From Pyxicephalus adspersus (taxonomy: Eukaryota; Chordata; Amphibia; Anura; Pyxicephalidae): DNA of 64,000 nucleotides. Every line of letters starts with the position of its first letter. Positions within the stretch are counted from its first letter, which is position 1. Below the pieces are notes generated by a model. The model did no database searches. It was not told where the DNA came from and worked only from the letters and a program-made list of their open reading frames with translations. The translations under genes were made by a program, and so were the position numbers. Where the stretch lies: the NCBI RefSeq assembly GCF_032062135.1, contig NC_092859.1:50519629-50583628 (forward strand), written 5' to 3'. Below, in pieces: positions 45,351 to 56,990 of the stretch.

Positions 45351-45620
45351 CGTGTTTCATAAAACCGTCCTTAGTAGGTGGTCCTTAGAAGAGGTGATTG
45401 GTAACCACCATACTGTATCAGTGTTAGTTGAGTATGTCATTGTAGCCTCTGCTCACAGAAGTGTTTTGGATGACCCTGTTGGTTGTTCAGCCAAACATTA
45501 GTCCAATCTGAAAAATGTGTATTTTAATTAAAATTGAATGAACTTGGGTATTTCTATTTCCACCACTTTTTAACTGGGCAAATTTGTCCAATGATTCTTT
45601 GATTCATATACCCTATAGAG

Positions 45621-46062
45621 CAGGAGTGTCAAACTCAAATACACAGAGGACCAAAATTAAAAACAGACAAAGTCACAGGCCAAACTTGGAACTTTATTGA
45701 AAAAATTAAGGTTTTTCCTTCTTGGATTAGATTTCCTTCTTAGATTTATTAGATATAAAACATTTTCATATGGAAACAAAGGTTTTGCTTAACATTCAAT
45801 CTGGAACAAGCCTATAATAGAGAAATAGTACCGCTACTACAATTCCCTGCGTCAATAAGACAGTCCAATGTCGGGGCTTAATGTTATGAGTGGCTGGAAC
45901 TCCCTCTTCACTAAAAAATCACGCTACTACAATTCTGTGTGTCTATAAAACATGGGCCGCTGGTCTATAGACGCCGGGAATTGTAGAAGCAGCTTTTTCA
46001 AAGAAGCGGCGGGCCAGCTGCAATTCATATTTAAAATTCATTTGGAGGCCAAAAAAATTCCT
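45621..46062. mobile_element. hAT-like MITE ('caggagtgtcaaactc')
   Basis: The left end 'caggagtgtcaaactcaaat' with 'acacagaggaccaaaattaa' is a familiar frog MITE start. The right part 'aagcggcgggccagctgcaa' and 'catttggaggccaaaaaaat' is the usual partner. An internal repeat, 'ctactacaattc', occurs at both 45,834 and 45,925, suggesting a decayed tandem unit. The family assignment comes from recall. Confidence 0.55.
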
Positions 46063-46382
46063 TTGTCTTTAAATGTTTAGCCTAAGCACAATTACACTTG
46101 GGAACCCATTTTTTTGTTGAGTTAGATCTTACACTTGTTTTTTTACTGTTTTTTTGGTGGTTAATCCAGAAATGACCCCAGTTTTTTTGCTATCACATCC
46201 AGTTTTTAGGATATAGGGTACCCTCCATTTTTGTCAAAAGAACATACAAATTTTTCATACAATGCAAAAATAAAGAAACAACTTGAATGTACTGTTTATT
46301 TAAATTTATTTTGTTTATACAAAGTAATAATTGTTACTCTATGACATTTTTTTTACAGTTAAACGTTTGAAAATTAATCGGG

Positions 46383-46807
46383 GAAGTGGTTGAGGTAAAA
46401 ATTTACGAAAGATGGCTATGCAGAAAATGCACCTTGATGCTCATATTGCAACTAAGCATTTTGTAGCTCTCCAAGCGTTTCTGGACAATTTCTGTGTAAT
46501 TATTTGCTTGTGTGATTCCAAGAAAGTCCTTGACAATGGCTTTGAATGAAAACCAAGCATTCTTTTCGACTTCTGACATTGTCCTGATGAAATGTTCATC
46601 TTTGATGAGCTGCTGAATCTGTGGACCATCAAACACACCAACCTTTATTTTTTCAAATGACAGGCTGAGAAATGCCAAAATAAGGTACTTGAAACAGTCT
46701 TTACCGAACTGCTTCATCAGACCCAGTTTCATGTGCAGAGGCGGGAATATAATATTCTTTCTATCAACAAGTGGCTCATGGTTTCCTAAAGTTTTTACTT
46801 AGTTTTT
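46383..46807 (-). pseudogene. C-terminal part of an unnamed repeat-associated ORF, split by an L1
   Basis: The minus strand encodes KTLGNHEPLVDRKNIIFPPL, HMKLGLMKQFGKDCFKYLIL, FDGPQIQQLIKDEHFIRTMS, EVEKNAWFSFKAIVKDFLGI and SIKVHFLHSHL. I recognise this as a multi-copy ORF family found across arthropods and vertebrates, usually uncharacterised and probably carried by a mobile element. I do not know its function. The frame breaks after HSHL. The N-terminal part is at 52,680-52,945, with the L1 between them. Confidence 0.6.
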
Positions 46808-46826
46808 ACAAAAGTACCAGTCACTG
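46808..46826. repeat. Target-site duplication, left, of L1 copy 1
   Basis: 'acaaaagtaccagtcactg' (19 nt) is repeated at 52,661-52,679 as 'acaaaagtaacagtcactg', one mismatch. The pair marks the L1 insertion. Confidence 0.9.
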
Positions 46827-47205
46827 GGGGGCGTGGCCGGCTGATGGCCACCTAGGAGGCACATTGCCCTAGCTCTCGCCAGCCCGGGGAAGTCCACACA
46901 GTGCCAGCACTTTTAGTGTCTCATATTCAACACTGGATAGGTCCCAAAGGCAAGGGGACCCAGAAGGGACATCCAGGCAGGCAGCAGGAGCACAGCGGGC
47001 GGGCTCACCAGATACTTTTCCTCAGGCGCCCACACCACGTCCTTAGTTATTCCGCGGCCACGAATACAGGGGCGGAAGCGCGGTCACCCAAAAGGCAGCA
47101 AGACAGAGCCCATATGAATTCAGCAGACTTTGGGACCATGGAAGGGACCCCTATTCATGCATCCAGCACCTCAAATTCTCTAATCAAGACCCACAAATTC
47201 CTGAA

Positions 47206-47809
47206 ATGATGGAGGAATCCTCTTCTTTTACTACCTCTCCAGCAACAGGTGAGGATGAATAGGACTGGAGGGCACATCTTGGGGCATTGCCCACCAGATA
47301 TGATCTGGAGCAAAGCATTGGCAGATTAGAGGAAAGCTGCAAGTCTGAATTCCAGGCCATGCAGCGCTCTATCCAGCAAGTTGCAGCCACCACACTCACG
47401 CTGAAGAACACTTGTGCTGACCTCTCTACTCAAATGGCTGCCCACAGTACAATTTTAGAAAGGCATGAAGCCCATTTTACAACCTTATTCTCGCTTCATG
47501 ACGATGCTGAAAACCGTAATCCACGCATTATCTGCATCAGGGGTCTGCCAGAATCCGTTCCAAACAGATGTGGACTCAGAGATAGATCAAGTCCATAGAA
47601 CATTGGGCCCACCTAGCAAAAAGCCCCAAGGACCAAGAGACGTGCTCTGCAGGATCCATTTCTACAGAACCAAGGAAGATATCACGCGGAAGGCCAGAGA
47701 GTCCATCAAATACACAGGCGCACAACTTCAACTCCTACCAGATCTATCCAAGTTTACACTGGATCAAAGGAGAGCTCTTAAGCCACTACTCAACGTTCTG
47801 AAAGAGTGA
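47206..47809 (+). pseudogene. L1 ORF1 remnant (RNA-binding chaperone type)
   Basis: The frame opens MMEESSSFTTSPATGEDE followed by an in-frame TAG. It then continues TRYDLEQSIGRLEESCKSEF with a heptad-like coiled-coil stretch (QQVAATTLTLKNTCADLSTQ) and PRIICIRGLPESV. After a frameshift near 47,545 it continues VHRTLGPPSKKPQGPRDVLC, IHFYRTKEDITRKARESIKY and LPDLSKFTLDQRRALKPLLN. The coiled coil, RRM-like region and C-terminal domain order is that of L1 ORF1p (Transposase_22), which trimerises and coats the LINE RNA. Confidence 0.8.
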
Positions 47810-48558
47810 AAGAGTAAATATACTGTATATTCTTCATATTGTGCTGATCACAAGGGACCTACCTTGGGAGTTGATACCACTGACACTGTTAGTTCCCTCT
47901 ATACCCCATGGGCATCGTGGCTACTGGTAGATATATATATATTTTTTTTTTCTCTTCCTAAGTTCTCTATATTTGCATTTTTGTTGATGTTATTGCTAAA
48001 ATCCGAATATGGTTCTCTGATGCTGTCCCCCACTGGTTTCTCTGCTATTTAGCTAGAGTTACTAGCTGAACGTTCAATGTTATGTGGACACACTCGAAGT
48101 CAGCAGTGGATTGACACACTTAATGTGGTTTACCCCTTTTCATTGTTTTGATGGGTCTATGGCCCAAAAACTTGGCACATGCTGCGAGGTGGAGGCTGAC
48201 CGGTATTCATATACCCTTTTAATAGTCAGAATCCCCTATCAGCATTCTACTCCCTTTGTATTGCTCCATGCTTCAATAATGGTATCTACGCTTTGAACAT
48301 GTTTTTTTGTACTCTGCGAGATTTCATGTACACACCTGGCTACACGGATTCCCCCAGGTGAGATTTAAATTGATTTGTTTTGTTCAACTCCACCATAGGT
48401 TGACACTTCCCCACATAGGCCAACTGTCCTTTCCGGACGGCAGTTTTGGACTTATGATTCCACTTTACTTTTTCACCCCACATGCGGGACCTTAGCCTGT
48501 CTCATGACCCTTCCCCCCATCCCTTATCCACATGTGACCACCCAATGTACAACTGCAA

Positions 48559-51500
48559 ATTTTGAGAATTCGTACCCCTAACACTAAAGATCTTATTAGC
48601 CCCAATAAGCGTTTCCAATTGTTATATGCCCAACACAAAGCTAGAGCACATAAATTACTTCTCCAAGAGACCCACTTTCAGACTAACCGGATCCCATCTC
48701 TCTGAAACCGCTATTACTCCACTTGGTCCCATAGCTCCAACCCTGAATCCAAAATCAAAGTTGTTTCCATAGGGTTACACAAAACGCTACCAGCGCAGAT
48801 ATTAGATTCTTATTGTGACCCTCAGGGCAGATATTTGATTCTTAAGATTTCCATTTGGAAAAAGAAGTTTACCATTGCTTCCTTCTATGCACCCAACTAT
48901 CAACCCACGACGGCCATCACTCAGTATTTGGAGACCCTAAAAGGAGTCGCTGAAGGCACTGTCATAGTAGGTGGCGACTTGAATTTTGTACTAGACCCCC
49001 GCATTGACACATCCTCTGGGAAAACCCCCATTTCCTATTCCAAGCTAAACTCTTTCCGCTCCACATTACACAATCTTAGATTGATAGACATCTGGCGTAC
49101 ACTGCACCCGGCAACTAAAGACTATACCTTTTTTCTTACACCCGCACTCCATGTATTCTCGCATAGACTATCTACTAGTGAGTCACTCGGCACTAGTCTG
49201 GCACCCAACTGCCTCAAATGACTCCTGCCCCCGATCCGATCAATCCTCAGTGACATTAACCCATTAAATCCCACAAGCAGGTCCTAGAGATTGGACATGG
49301 AAGTGTAATGACTCTCTGTTTAAGGACCCGATTTGCGCTAAGGCAGTACTAAACACGATATCTAATTTAATCACAGATCACTCCTCAGATCTCACTCTCC
49401 TTCTGACACAATGGATAGCTATGAGGGCTGTTCTTTGGGGGGTTCTAATACAGCAGGGAGCTAGACTCAAGAAGATTAGATCTCAGGATATTAATCTCAC
49501 GATTGATAAAGTCGCTCTTTAGAACACTTACACAAGCAAAACATGGCCCCTGACGTATTTTTGGAACTAACGGCAGCTAGAACACACCTTTTAGAATTGT
49601 ATGACCTGGCAAATCAACGACACTGGGATCGCTTTCGCAAATTGATCTATCAATACGGGGATAAATGTGGCAGACTTTTAGCGCGAGAACTGCACCCGCG
49701 TACATCTGCCACATTCATACCCTCTATACAAACACTTCCGGTACAATGACCTCCATTCCTAAAGACATTTTGCAGGTATTCCATAAATATTATTCCAACC
49801 TATACCAACTACGGCTGGACCCAGTTTCCCCACCTTTCTTAGATCAATATATATCTGAAACGGCTCCCCCAGAACTAGACCCAGAGATCTCCCACCTGGA
49901 ATCCCCATTTACTGAGGAAGAAGCTAGTGCGGCCATAAAATCCACTCCGGCGGGTAAAAGCCCAGGGCCAGACAGGTTCACCCCTTGATTCTACAAGCTA
50001 CATGCTCTTAACTTGGCTCCCTTTCTGTCTCAAGTATTCTCCTTTATATCAACGGACACATCTTTCCCTCCACAAAGCCTTGAAGCACACATTATTGTTT
50101 TCCCAAAACCGGGCAAAGACCACACAGTATGTTCTAATTACAAGCCCATATCCTTGATAAACGTAGACGCAAAACTATTCTCTAAACTACTGGCAAACAG
50201 GCTCTCTCCATACATGCCATCATTGATTCACAAGGATCAAACCGGGTTCATTTTTGGAAGGGAGGCAAGAGACAACACCATTAAAACTTTTTTTGCTGAC
50301 CCAGCCTGCTCCAACCACGGGAACCCCATTGTGTCTCTTATCAGTTGACATCGAAAAGGCTTTCGACAGAGTCAGTTGGCAGTTCATGTACTGGACACTG
50401 CGCCAAGTGGGTCTTTGCCCAAATATGATTGCAAGAATTTCAGCACTCTATTCTTTTCCAGCAGCATGGGTGCGGGTTAATGGTGCTCTGTCCGAATCCT
50501 TTCAGAATGGCACGAGACAGGGGTGTCCCCTCTCCCAATTACTTTATGCATTGGTAATGGAACATTTAGCGGTAGCTTTGCGCCAAAACCCAGCTATCTA
50601 GAGCATCAAGCTGAGCGAGTCACACCACAAACTCTCACTATACGCACACAATCTCCTCCATCATATATCCTCTCCACACATTACAATACCATCTATACTG
50701 AAGGAATTCAATAAATTCAGTCTCTATAGTAACTTCAAGGTGAACTACTCGATTCGAATCAATACCTAGGTGTGTTATTTACATCTGATCCCGACAGTTT
50801 ATTCTCCTAAGAGTACACCCCTCTATACAGTAAACTGCAGGCAGACCTCCAGAAATACTCCTCCCGAACTCTAAACTGGTTTGCACGTATTATTACTCTT
50901 AAAATTTACATGTTGCTATTTATGTTCCAAACAGTCCCTATATTTATTTCGGTGACCTATTTCTGTAAATTGCATAGCCTATTTTGACACTTTCAATGGG
51001 ATGCGAAGCATTCCCAGTTAGCATTCCATACATTGGCCAAACCTAAAGCCAGAGGTGGGGTAGGTGTTCCTGATGTGATTTCCTTATATTGGGCATCGGT
51101 TAGTGTGGTTAATAGAATGGTTCCATAATAGAGAATCAAAAGAATAGTAACGCTAGAAGAATCTCTCTCCCCAATTGACCTTAGGTCCCTATCTTGGGTA
51201 GACCGGTCACTTTTGCCCCTAACTACCCCCTACCTAGGCTTACTCTTGATTTATTGCATAATTTAGATGTCTCCATCAACTCAGGTAACATATCAACAAG
51301 ATGGGGCCCCTTGACACCATTGTTTAATAATCCAGCCTTTCCACCAGCTATGGGTACAACTTACTTTTTATCTTTGTCGGCATCAAATGATCGACATATC
51401 AAGAATACTTTAATGGCCAAGTTCCCCCCTTGACATCTCTTAATCTTTCTAATAAAAGCAAGATGCTATCCTGGCTTTCATACAGACAACTGACATCTTT

Positions 51501-52220
51501 TGTGGCCTCCTTTCTTGATACCTCCCCACTTTGCAGGGGCTAGACGGAATTTGAGCAGCTCCACCACACGTCCCACCCATGTTATCTCACTACTATAAGG
51601 GTTGATCACCCAGGTACCCAACTCCAACATACCTGTGTATACCCGATATTGGGAGAGAGATTTAGAAGGGTCGATAACAGATGAGGACTGTAAAAAAACC
51701 TTTATAATCACCCATAAGCTAGCACCGATATATAATGCCAAGGAAACGTATTACAAGATACTATCTGGATGGTATTCTTGTCCAGTTGATCTCCATCAAA
51801 TATCCCCCAAACAGTCTGATAGATGCTGGCACCTTCACACACAAAGAGGATCATTGCTTCACATATGATGGGAATGTCCGCCTATTTTCCGGTTTTGGGA
51901 GACAGTTCTTCGTTTATACAACAAATGCGTTGGGTCCACTGTCCCATATAACCCCAAGGTGACTCTTCTTTCTATGATCCCTGGATCACTCAAAACAAAA
52001 GAAAAGGCTTACTTCGCCATTTTTTTCACGGCCGCCAGGGCCCTGATTCAGAGATTATGGAAACAATGCACAATTCTTTCTATTAGAGATTGGGTCTCGG
52101 AACTTGAAAAAATCCGCCATGGAAATTCTGGTGGCGGGGGATAACGACCGCATGGAACAATTAAAAAAGACATGGTCTGTCTAGGACTGGTTTAAAGAAT
52201 CCTCCCAAATCCAGTCTTAA
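48559..52220 (+). pseudogene. L1 ORF2 remnant (endonuclease and reverse transcriptase)
   Basis: An N-terminal APE-type endonuclease begins near 48,560 (SPNKRFQLLYAQHKARAHKL, LLQETHFQTNR; later TVIVGGDLNFVLDPRIDTSS). Then come the pre-RT stretch (ELTAARTHLLELYDLANQRH), KSTPAGKSPGPDRFTP, SNYKPISLINVDAKLFSKLL, QTGFIFGREARDNTIKTF, DIEKAFDRVSWQFMYWTLRQ and NGTRQGCPLSQLLYALVMEH. The catalytic box near 50,640 reads YAHN instead of YADD. Many stops and frameshifts are present. The C-terminal region ends near 52,220. Without the catalytic Asp pair this copy cannot copy itself. Confidence 0.88.
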
Positions 52221-52660
52221 ATATGCTAAAGCAATAAAAGTTGAAGAGAATCTTCGGGCCTAGTGTTGAGAAACCCTACCTACAACACATCACCCTTGTT
52301 ACCCCCTACGAGGGCTATTTTATTGCTTGTTTGTATTTATAATTGCTTACGTCTGTTTGGAAATTGTTGTTGTCGACCAAGGGTCCGTATATTACCATGG
52401 ACATAGGAGCGGCCTAACTGTGTATCTCATGCAACATGATGTTCTCATTTCCTCTGATAGGTATATGTTATTTTTGTTAGCCTTATAGGCATTGTGACAT
52501 AAGCCCATGTTTATACTGTACCCTGTTTGAAATATGGTCCCATTTTTTATTATTTTTTTGTATCCTGGATGTTCAAATTGTTGCTATGTAATTGAATTGT
52601 ATGTATCCTGTCTATCTGTATGTTGTAAAATTTCCTTAAAAACCATGAAAAAAGATTGAA

Positions 52661-52679
52661 ACAAAAGTAACAGTCACTG
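52661..52679. repeat. Target-site duplication, right, of L1 copy 1
   Basis: 'acaaaagtaacagtcactg', the partner of 46,808-46,826 with one mismatch. Confidence 0.9.
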
Positions 52680-52945
52680 AAATGATCTCCTTACTCTCGC
52701 CAAACCGTATGTATACCAAATGACATCTTATCACGTGTTCCCTTTGTCCACATCCGTAAACCCCCAACACACTGTTTGCACACCTTATGAGGGGCCCAAG
52801 ACTTATCTTGATCACCAAGTTTAACTTTGAAATATGCCAAATAAGCTTCCTCTACAAATGTGCTGATGTTTGCCCTTTGACTGGGAAAGGTGAAACTGCC
52901 AGGGTTGTTTAGGCACTTACGATGAGAAACAGCACAGCCAGACAT
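52680..52945 (-). pseudogene. N-terminal part of the same unnamed repeat-associated ORF
   Basis: The minus strand starts at the ATG at 52,945 with MSGCAVSHRKCLNNPGSFTF and continues NISTFVEEAYLAYFKVKLGD, QDKSWAPHKVCKQCVGGLRM and TRDKMSFGIHTVWRE. It then reads across the L1 insertion point into GDHFSDWYFCKN. The Cys pairs (C..C in CKQC and YFC) suggest a zinc-binding fold. A stop directly follows VWRE, and the middle portion of the protein is missing before the C-terminal part at 46,383-46,807. It is not functional. Confidence 0.6.
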
Positions 52946-55054
52946 GATCTGAAAGAAAGGAAATATATTTGTAAGTGTAAAAATAGATTTTGCCTATTCA
53001 CAGGTAGAGCAGCGCACACCCTCTGACTGCACAGTTTTGAAAAGTTTGTGAAAAGCCTATACAAATCGACGCTTGAGTAATCACATTATTATAAGCGGTA
53101 GAGAAAAAACCCAACGTGATTGAAGAAAACCAAGTGCACTTTCAGAATCAGCATACCTATTTTACTGTATATAGGCTTAAAAATTGAAGTCAACAAAAAA
53201 TTTGTTCAAAATTGTTCCCCAGTAATATTAGTCTGTGTAATTATTCATATAATGGTTTATGACCACTTAGTAACTCTCTTAGTAAAGTGAATTGACACTT
53301 TGCAAGGGATAATTCACCTAGCTGAGTGAAGTTTTAAAAGCTTGCTGATTTTAGCCATCCAATCATATGGAAGCAAAATTAATTTGCATGTGATTAGGTA
53401 TTCCTTGAAAAGTAAATTTTCACCCACCCCACTAAAAAGACTCAATTATCCTTTGCATGGTGATAATTTATTGCTAAGTACACATCCTAAATTCCTGTAG
53501 TAAATCATCCCCAATGTGTTCAATCCAAGTGACAAATGCTCATCTGCTTGTTTCTAGCATCCATACGTACCCGGAATGATGTCAGTCAATGCAACAAAGG
53601 CAAAATTGCAGCTTCTTGTAATCGTCATCCTTTTTTTTTTTTTACAAACCAATTACAGCTTCAAAACTACTTCACAAGGATACATTCTCATATATTATTT
53701 TCTAAAAAAAAAAAACCTAATTTTTGACCTAGTTAAATTCAAGTTTGTTATGCATTGATGGATTCCCCTAATGATTCTAAACAAACAGATAAGAGTGTTT
53801 GGAAAAATATACAATTTAGGTTGATTTCACACACAAAGTGTGTGTATGTGTGTGCTTAAAGATGGGTGAATTTGTCACAGTTTTTCTATTTCATGGAAAA
53901 CCAGTCAAACTCAAACTTTTTTGCAAACCCTTTCAAAGTCTATGTATATCAAACATTGCAATTTTTAGAGCTAAATTGGAAACTTGTGAAAAAGGTATGG
54001 AAAGCCATGGAATGTAGGGCATGTACTATTTAAAAAAAAAAGCTTCAAGGAGAAAAGACACAAAATGATTAAAACTCCATCTCTTACCTACCCTCATGCT
54101 TTTTAATTTTAATTATAATTTCTTGTGATACATATATATAACATCCAAGCACCCTGACAGTCCTGCTTCCAGGTGCTGGAAGCCGCTGATCCACAGCACA
54201 GATGAGTACACATCACTTGCTGCTCAATAGGAATGCATGCAGTGTTTTGTCACTGAAAATGTGAATAAAAGGGTCAGATGCGACAACGCCATGATTAGTG
54301 GCATATTGTTAAGTTTGAGTTTTAGCAGGTAGGATTACTAATTAGAGATAGATTTATTTCCTGCTGAATTCAGGACACGCAAACTGTAATCAGGAATGAC
54401 TACCTAAAGTGACTAAACACCATAAGGTCAGAAGGAATGCCCTCTTAGACATCATGGAAGCCATGGTACTTGGTTATATGCAGAGTTATATGGCTGATTG
54501 ACCAGGAATTGTAGGGCAGACAACAGGTTAGTGCACCTATCAAACATGCCCTTGCCTGGTGTAGGATGGTATGAGGTTGGCCACCTTTTGGCCTGTAACT
54601 TGAGTGCATATGATATCCCTGGTAAAGAAAGCCTTTAGGTCAAATAGTGGTGGCTGGGAAACTACTATTATGGTGAAGCACAAGCCATATATGAATCTAC
54701 CAGCTAGAGCTCCAGAAGTGTGACCAAGATGGCAGTCACACTATGGGCATAGGGGTGTTATCTATTTCATTTGTAGACTTGCCTTAAAGGAGTCTACAGT
54801 GGATGTTGCAGGAGTATCTTGTGAGGGGGTGTAAGACCTGGACAAGGAGAATTTAGCAGGAGAAGAAGAAGTCTTTCTGGCTAACTGGAATTATTTATGT
54901 TCTGTTTCACCAGGATCTGTGTTTTAGAGTCACATGCCTCCTGATGCATGTAGTACCCAAATACTGTTGTTTTTTCAGTAGCTGATGTACTGCAGGCACA
55001 GGCTGCAGGCCACAACAGTGCTGTCAGCAGCAGATACATTAAATCAGTGTTTTT
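52946..55054. other. Intergenic, nothing recognised
   Basis: AT-rich DNA with short simple runs (T-run near 53,630, 'gtgtgtatgtgtgtg' near 53,838) and no recognisable gene or repeat. Confidence 0.4.
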
Positions 55055-55300
55055 CAACCGCTGTTCCGCGGCACACTAGTGTGCCTTGAGAGATCTTCGG
55101 GTGTACCGTGGGAAATTATCCAATTTCAGTTAATTGGTCCCAAAATGATTTATTTACTGCAAAAAATTTGTCTTCATTTGTCTATACCAGCGATGTATAG
55201 TGATAGGCAGATAATTTACGTGTCTGACTTTTTGGTGGTGTTCCGTGGGATTTTTCTAATTGTAAAATATGTGCCGTGACTAAGAAAGGTTGGTCAATGT
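55055..55300. mobile_element. hAT-like MITE ('cagtgtttttcaaccg')
   Basis: The left end 'cagtgtttttcaaccgctgt' with 'tccgcggcacactagtgtgc' and the right end 'gtgccgtgactaagaaaggt' and 'tggtcaatg' are weakly complementary. Similar to the fragment at 1,097. No clear target duplication was seen. Confidence 0.55.
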
Positions 55301-55302
55301 TG

Positions 55303-55357
55303 GGGGGCGTGACTTGGCCAATGTCAGGATTGGAAGCCAGGAGACACAGCTCCCGCT
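55303..55357 (+). mobile_element. L1 5'-end fragment, interrupted
   Basis: 'ggggggcgtgacttggccaa' resembles the first bases of L1 copy 1 ('gggggcgtggccggctga'). The fragment is cut off by the tandem-unit element at 55,358; the possible continuation is at 56,604-56,990, with 'ttccaagatggtgctgtggt' and an open stretch MAQSESPPCIQEYSAFMGLS. Confidence 0.5.
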
Positions 55358-56603
55358 CCAGTGTCCTAACAAAAAAAACTACCCATGAAAATTAACTGCC
55401 AGGGTGTGGATACCAGTGGGTGTGTACAATGACCTAATCATCAAAAAAGTTTCACTTTCACTTTGCGTATGAATTGCGTATCCAGAACAGGTGGAACTTG
55501 GTTCTGGCAATTGCCTATTGATGAAATTTTAGGGGGTGTTAGCCAAAAGTGTCACCCACTTGCACCTATGATTTTGTTCACCTGTACTGCACCGTTCATG
55601 GGAAATCGAGCTTCAGGTGCTGAAAGCCTCCAGCAATGTGTAACAGGGTAGTTTGTCATGGGCGGAGTTCCACCTGTTCTTGTAATGGCCTATTGATGAA
55701 AGTTTAGGGGGTGATAGCCACAGGTATCCCCCACTTGCACCTCTAGTTTTGTTCACCTGCACCGCACCATTCCTGGGAAATTGGGCTTCAGGTGCTGGAA
55801 GCCTCCAGCAATGTGTAACAGGGTAGTTATTTATGGGCGGAGTTCCACCTGTTCTGGCAATGGCCTATTGATGAAATTTTACGGCGTGTTAGCCACACGT
55901 ATTCCCCATATGCACCTCTAGTTTTGTTCACCTGCACTGCACCGTTCCTGGGAAATTGGGCTTAAGGTGCTGGAAGCCTCCAGCAAACTGTAACAGGGTT
56001 GTTTTTTTATGGGCAGAGTTCTACCTGTCTAGGCAATGGCCTATTGATGAAATTTTAGGAGGTGTTAGCCAAAAGTGTACCCCACTTGCATCTATGATTT
56101 TGTTCCTCTGCACCACACCATTCTTGGGAAATTAGGGTTGAAAGTAGGGAAAGGGACAGTGTACTGTATTATGAGCATTTTCTAGTTTTGTGACAGGTCT
56201 GTATAAATTTGGGGGTCGCATCTCCTTGCTATGTAAGTGGCCCCGGGGGTCCCTAATTTGTTTAATTTTGGGCTTCAGGACACATTACCTTTTAAAACAG
56301 CAACCCTGATGTTCAATTTTCACTACTTTTATAACCTTTTTATACTTTTTACATGACCCTCATATTTTGTAATTTATTAAAGGTATGGGGATGAAATTAG
56401 GGGTATTGCTAGCTATGAGAAGCTATCCTCTGTGGAGATATGGAGGTTTGTACAGGGAGAGATGTAAGGCTGCAGAACATGCAGCATTCATACGCAAAGT
56501 GAAAGTGAAACTTTCCTGACAATTAGGTCATTGTACACACCAACTGGTATCCGCCCCCTGGCAGTTATTTTTAATGGGTATTTTTTTTTTGTTAGAACAC
56601 CGG
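55358..56603. mobile_element. Complete TIR element with internal tandem units
   Basis: The element is about 1.25 kb. The left arm (about 55,358-55,471) and right arm (about 56,489-56,603) are inverted repeats over more than 100 bp: 'gtgtacaatgacctaatcat' at the left pairs with 'ttaggtcattgtacacacc' at the right, and both contain a 'gtttcactttcactttgcgt'-type block. Between them are three 'tgtaacaggg' units at 55,634, 55,813 and 55,991 (spacing 179 and 178 bp) and a partial first unit. There is no coding frame. Target duplication is unresolved and ends are accurate to about 10 bp. Confidence 0.8.
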
Positions 56604-56990
56604 CTTCACGACAGTGACAAGAAACTGATATAGGCAGCAACCATCAGCAACGGATATAGGAAGTAAATGTGCTCTACAAGCTCACAGGCACTTCTGGATT
56701 AACCCTATCGCAGAGGATAGGGCTCTTTTTTGCACTGGATCTGCCCACTGTCCTCCAACCAGGCAGCTTCCAAGATGGTGCTGTGGTCTCCCTGTGGTCC
56801 CGCCTGTGGGCAGGAGCACACATCAACCACTGCTGCCAGCATGGCTCAATCTGAGTCCCCTCCCTGCATACAGGAGTACTCCGCTTTTATGGGCTTATCA
56901 GGGCAGCCTCAGGAAGCAAAAGCAACAGCACCCAGCCCCCCTCCCCTGCGAACTCTGACAAGCACATAGAAGCACTTTTGCCTACTTTGA
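56604..56990 (+). mobile_element. Possible L1 5'-region fragment, continued
   Basis: It follows the tandem-unit element directly. 'ttccaagatggtgctgtggt' and the polar open stretch MAQSESPPCIQEYSAFMGLS to PSPPPLRTLTST look like an L1 5' region running into ORF1. No RRM or C-terminal part follows. The continuity with 55,303-55,357 is inferred. Confidence 0.4.

Larger units (their letters stand above)
46827..52660 (+). mobile_element. Near full-length L1-type LINE, copy 1
   Basis: The element is 5.83 kb. It starts with G-rich 'gggggcgtggccggctgatg', a typical 5' start for this group, then ORF1, a spacer, ORF2 (endonuclease and reverse transcriptase) and a 3' tail ending 'aaaaaagattgaa'. A 19 bp target-site duplication flanks it. 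Both ORFs are broken. It is inserted into the minus-strand ORF whose parts lie at 46,383-46,807 and 52,680-52,945. Confidence 0.92.
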
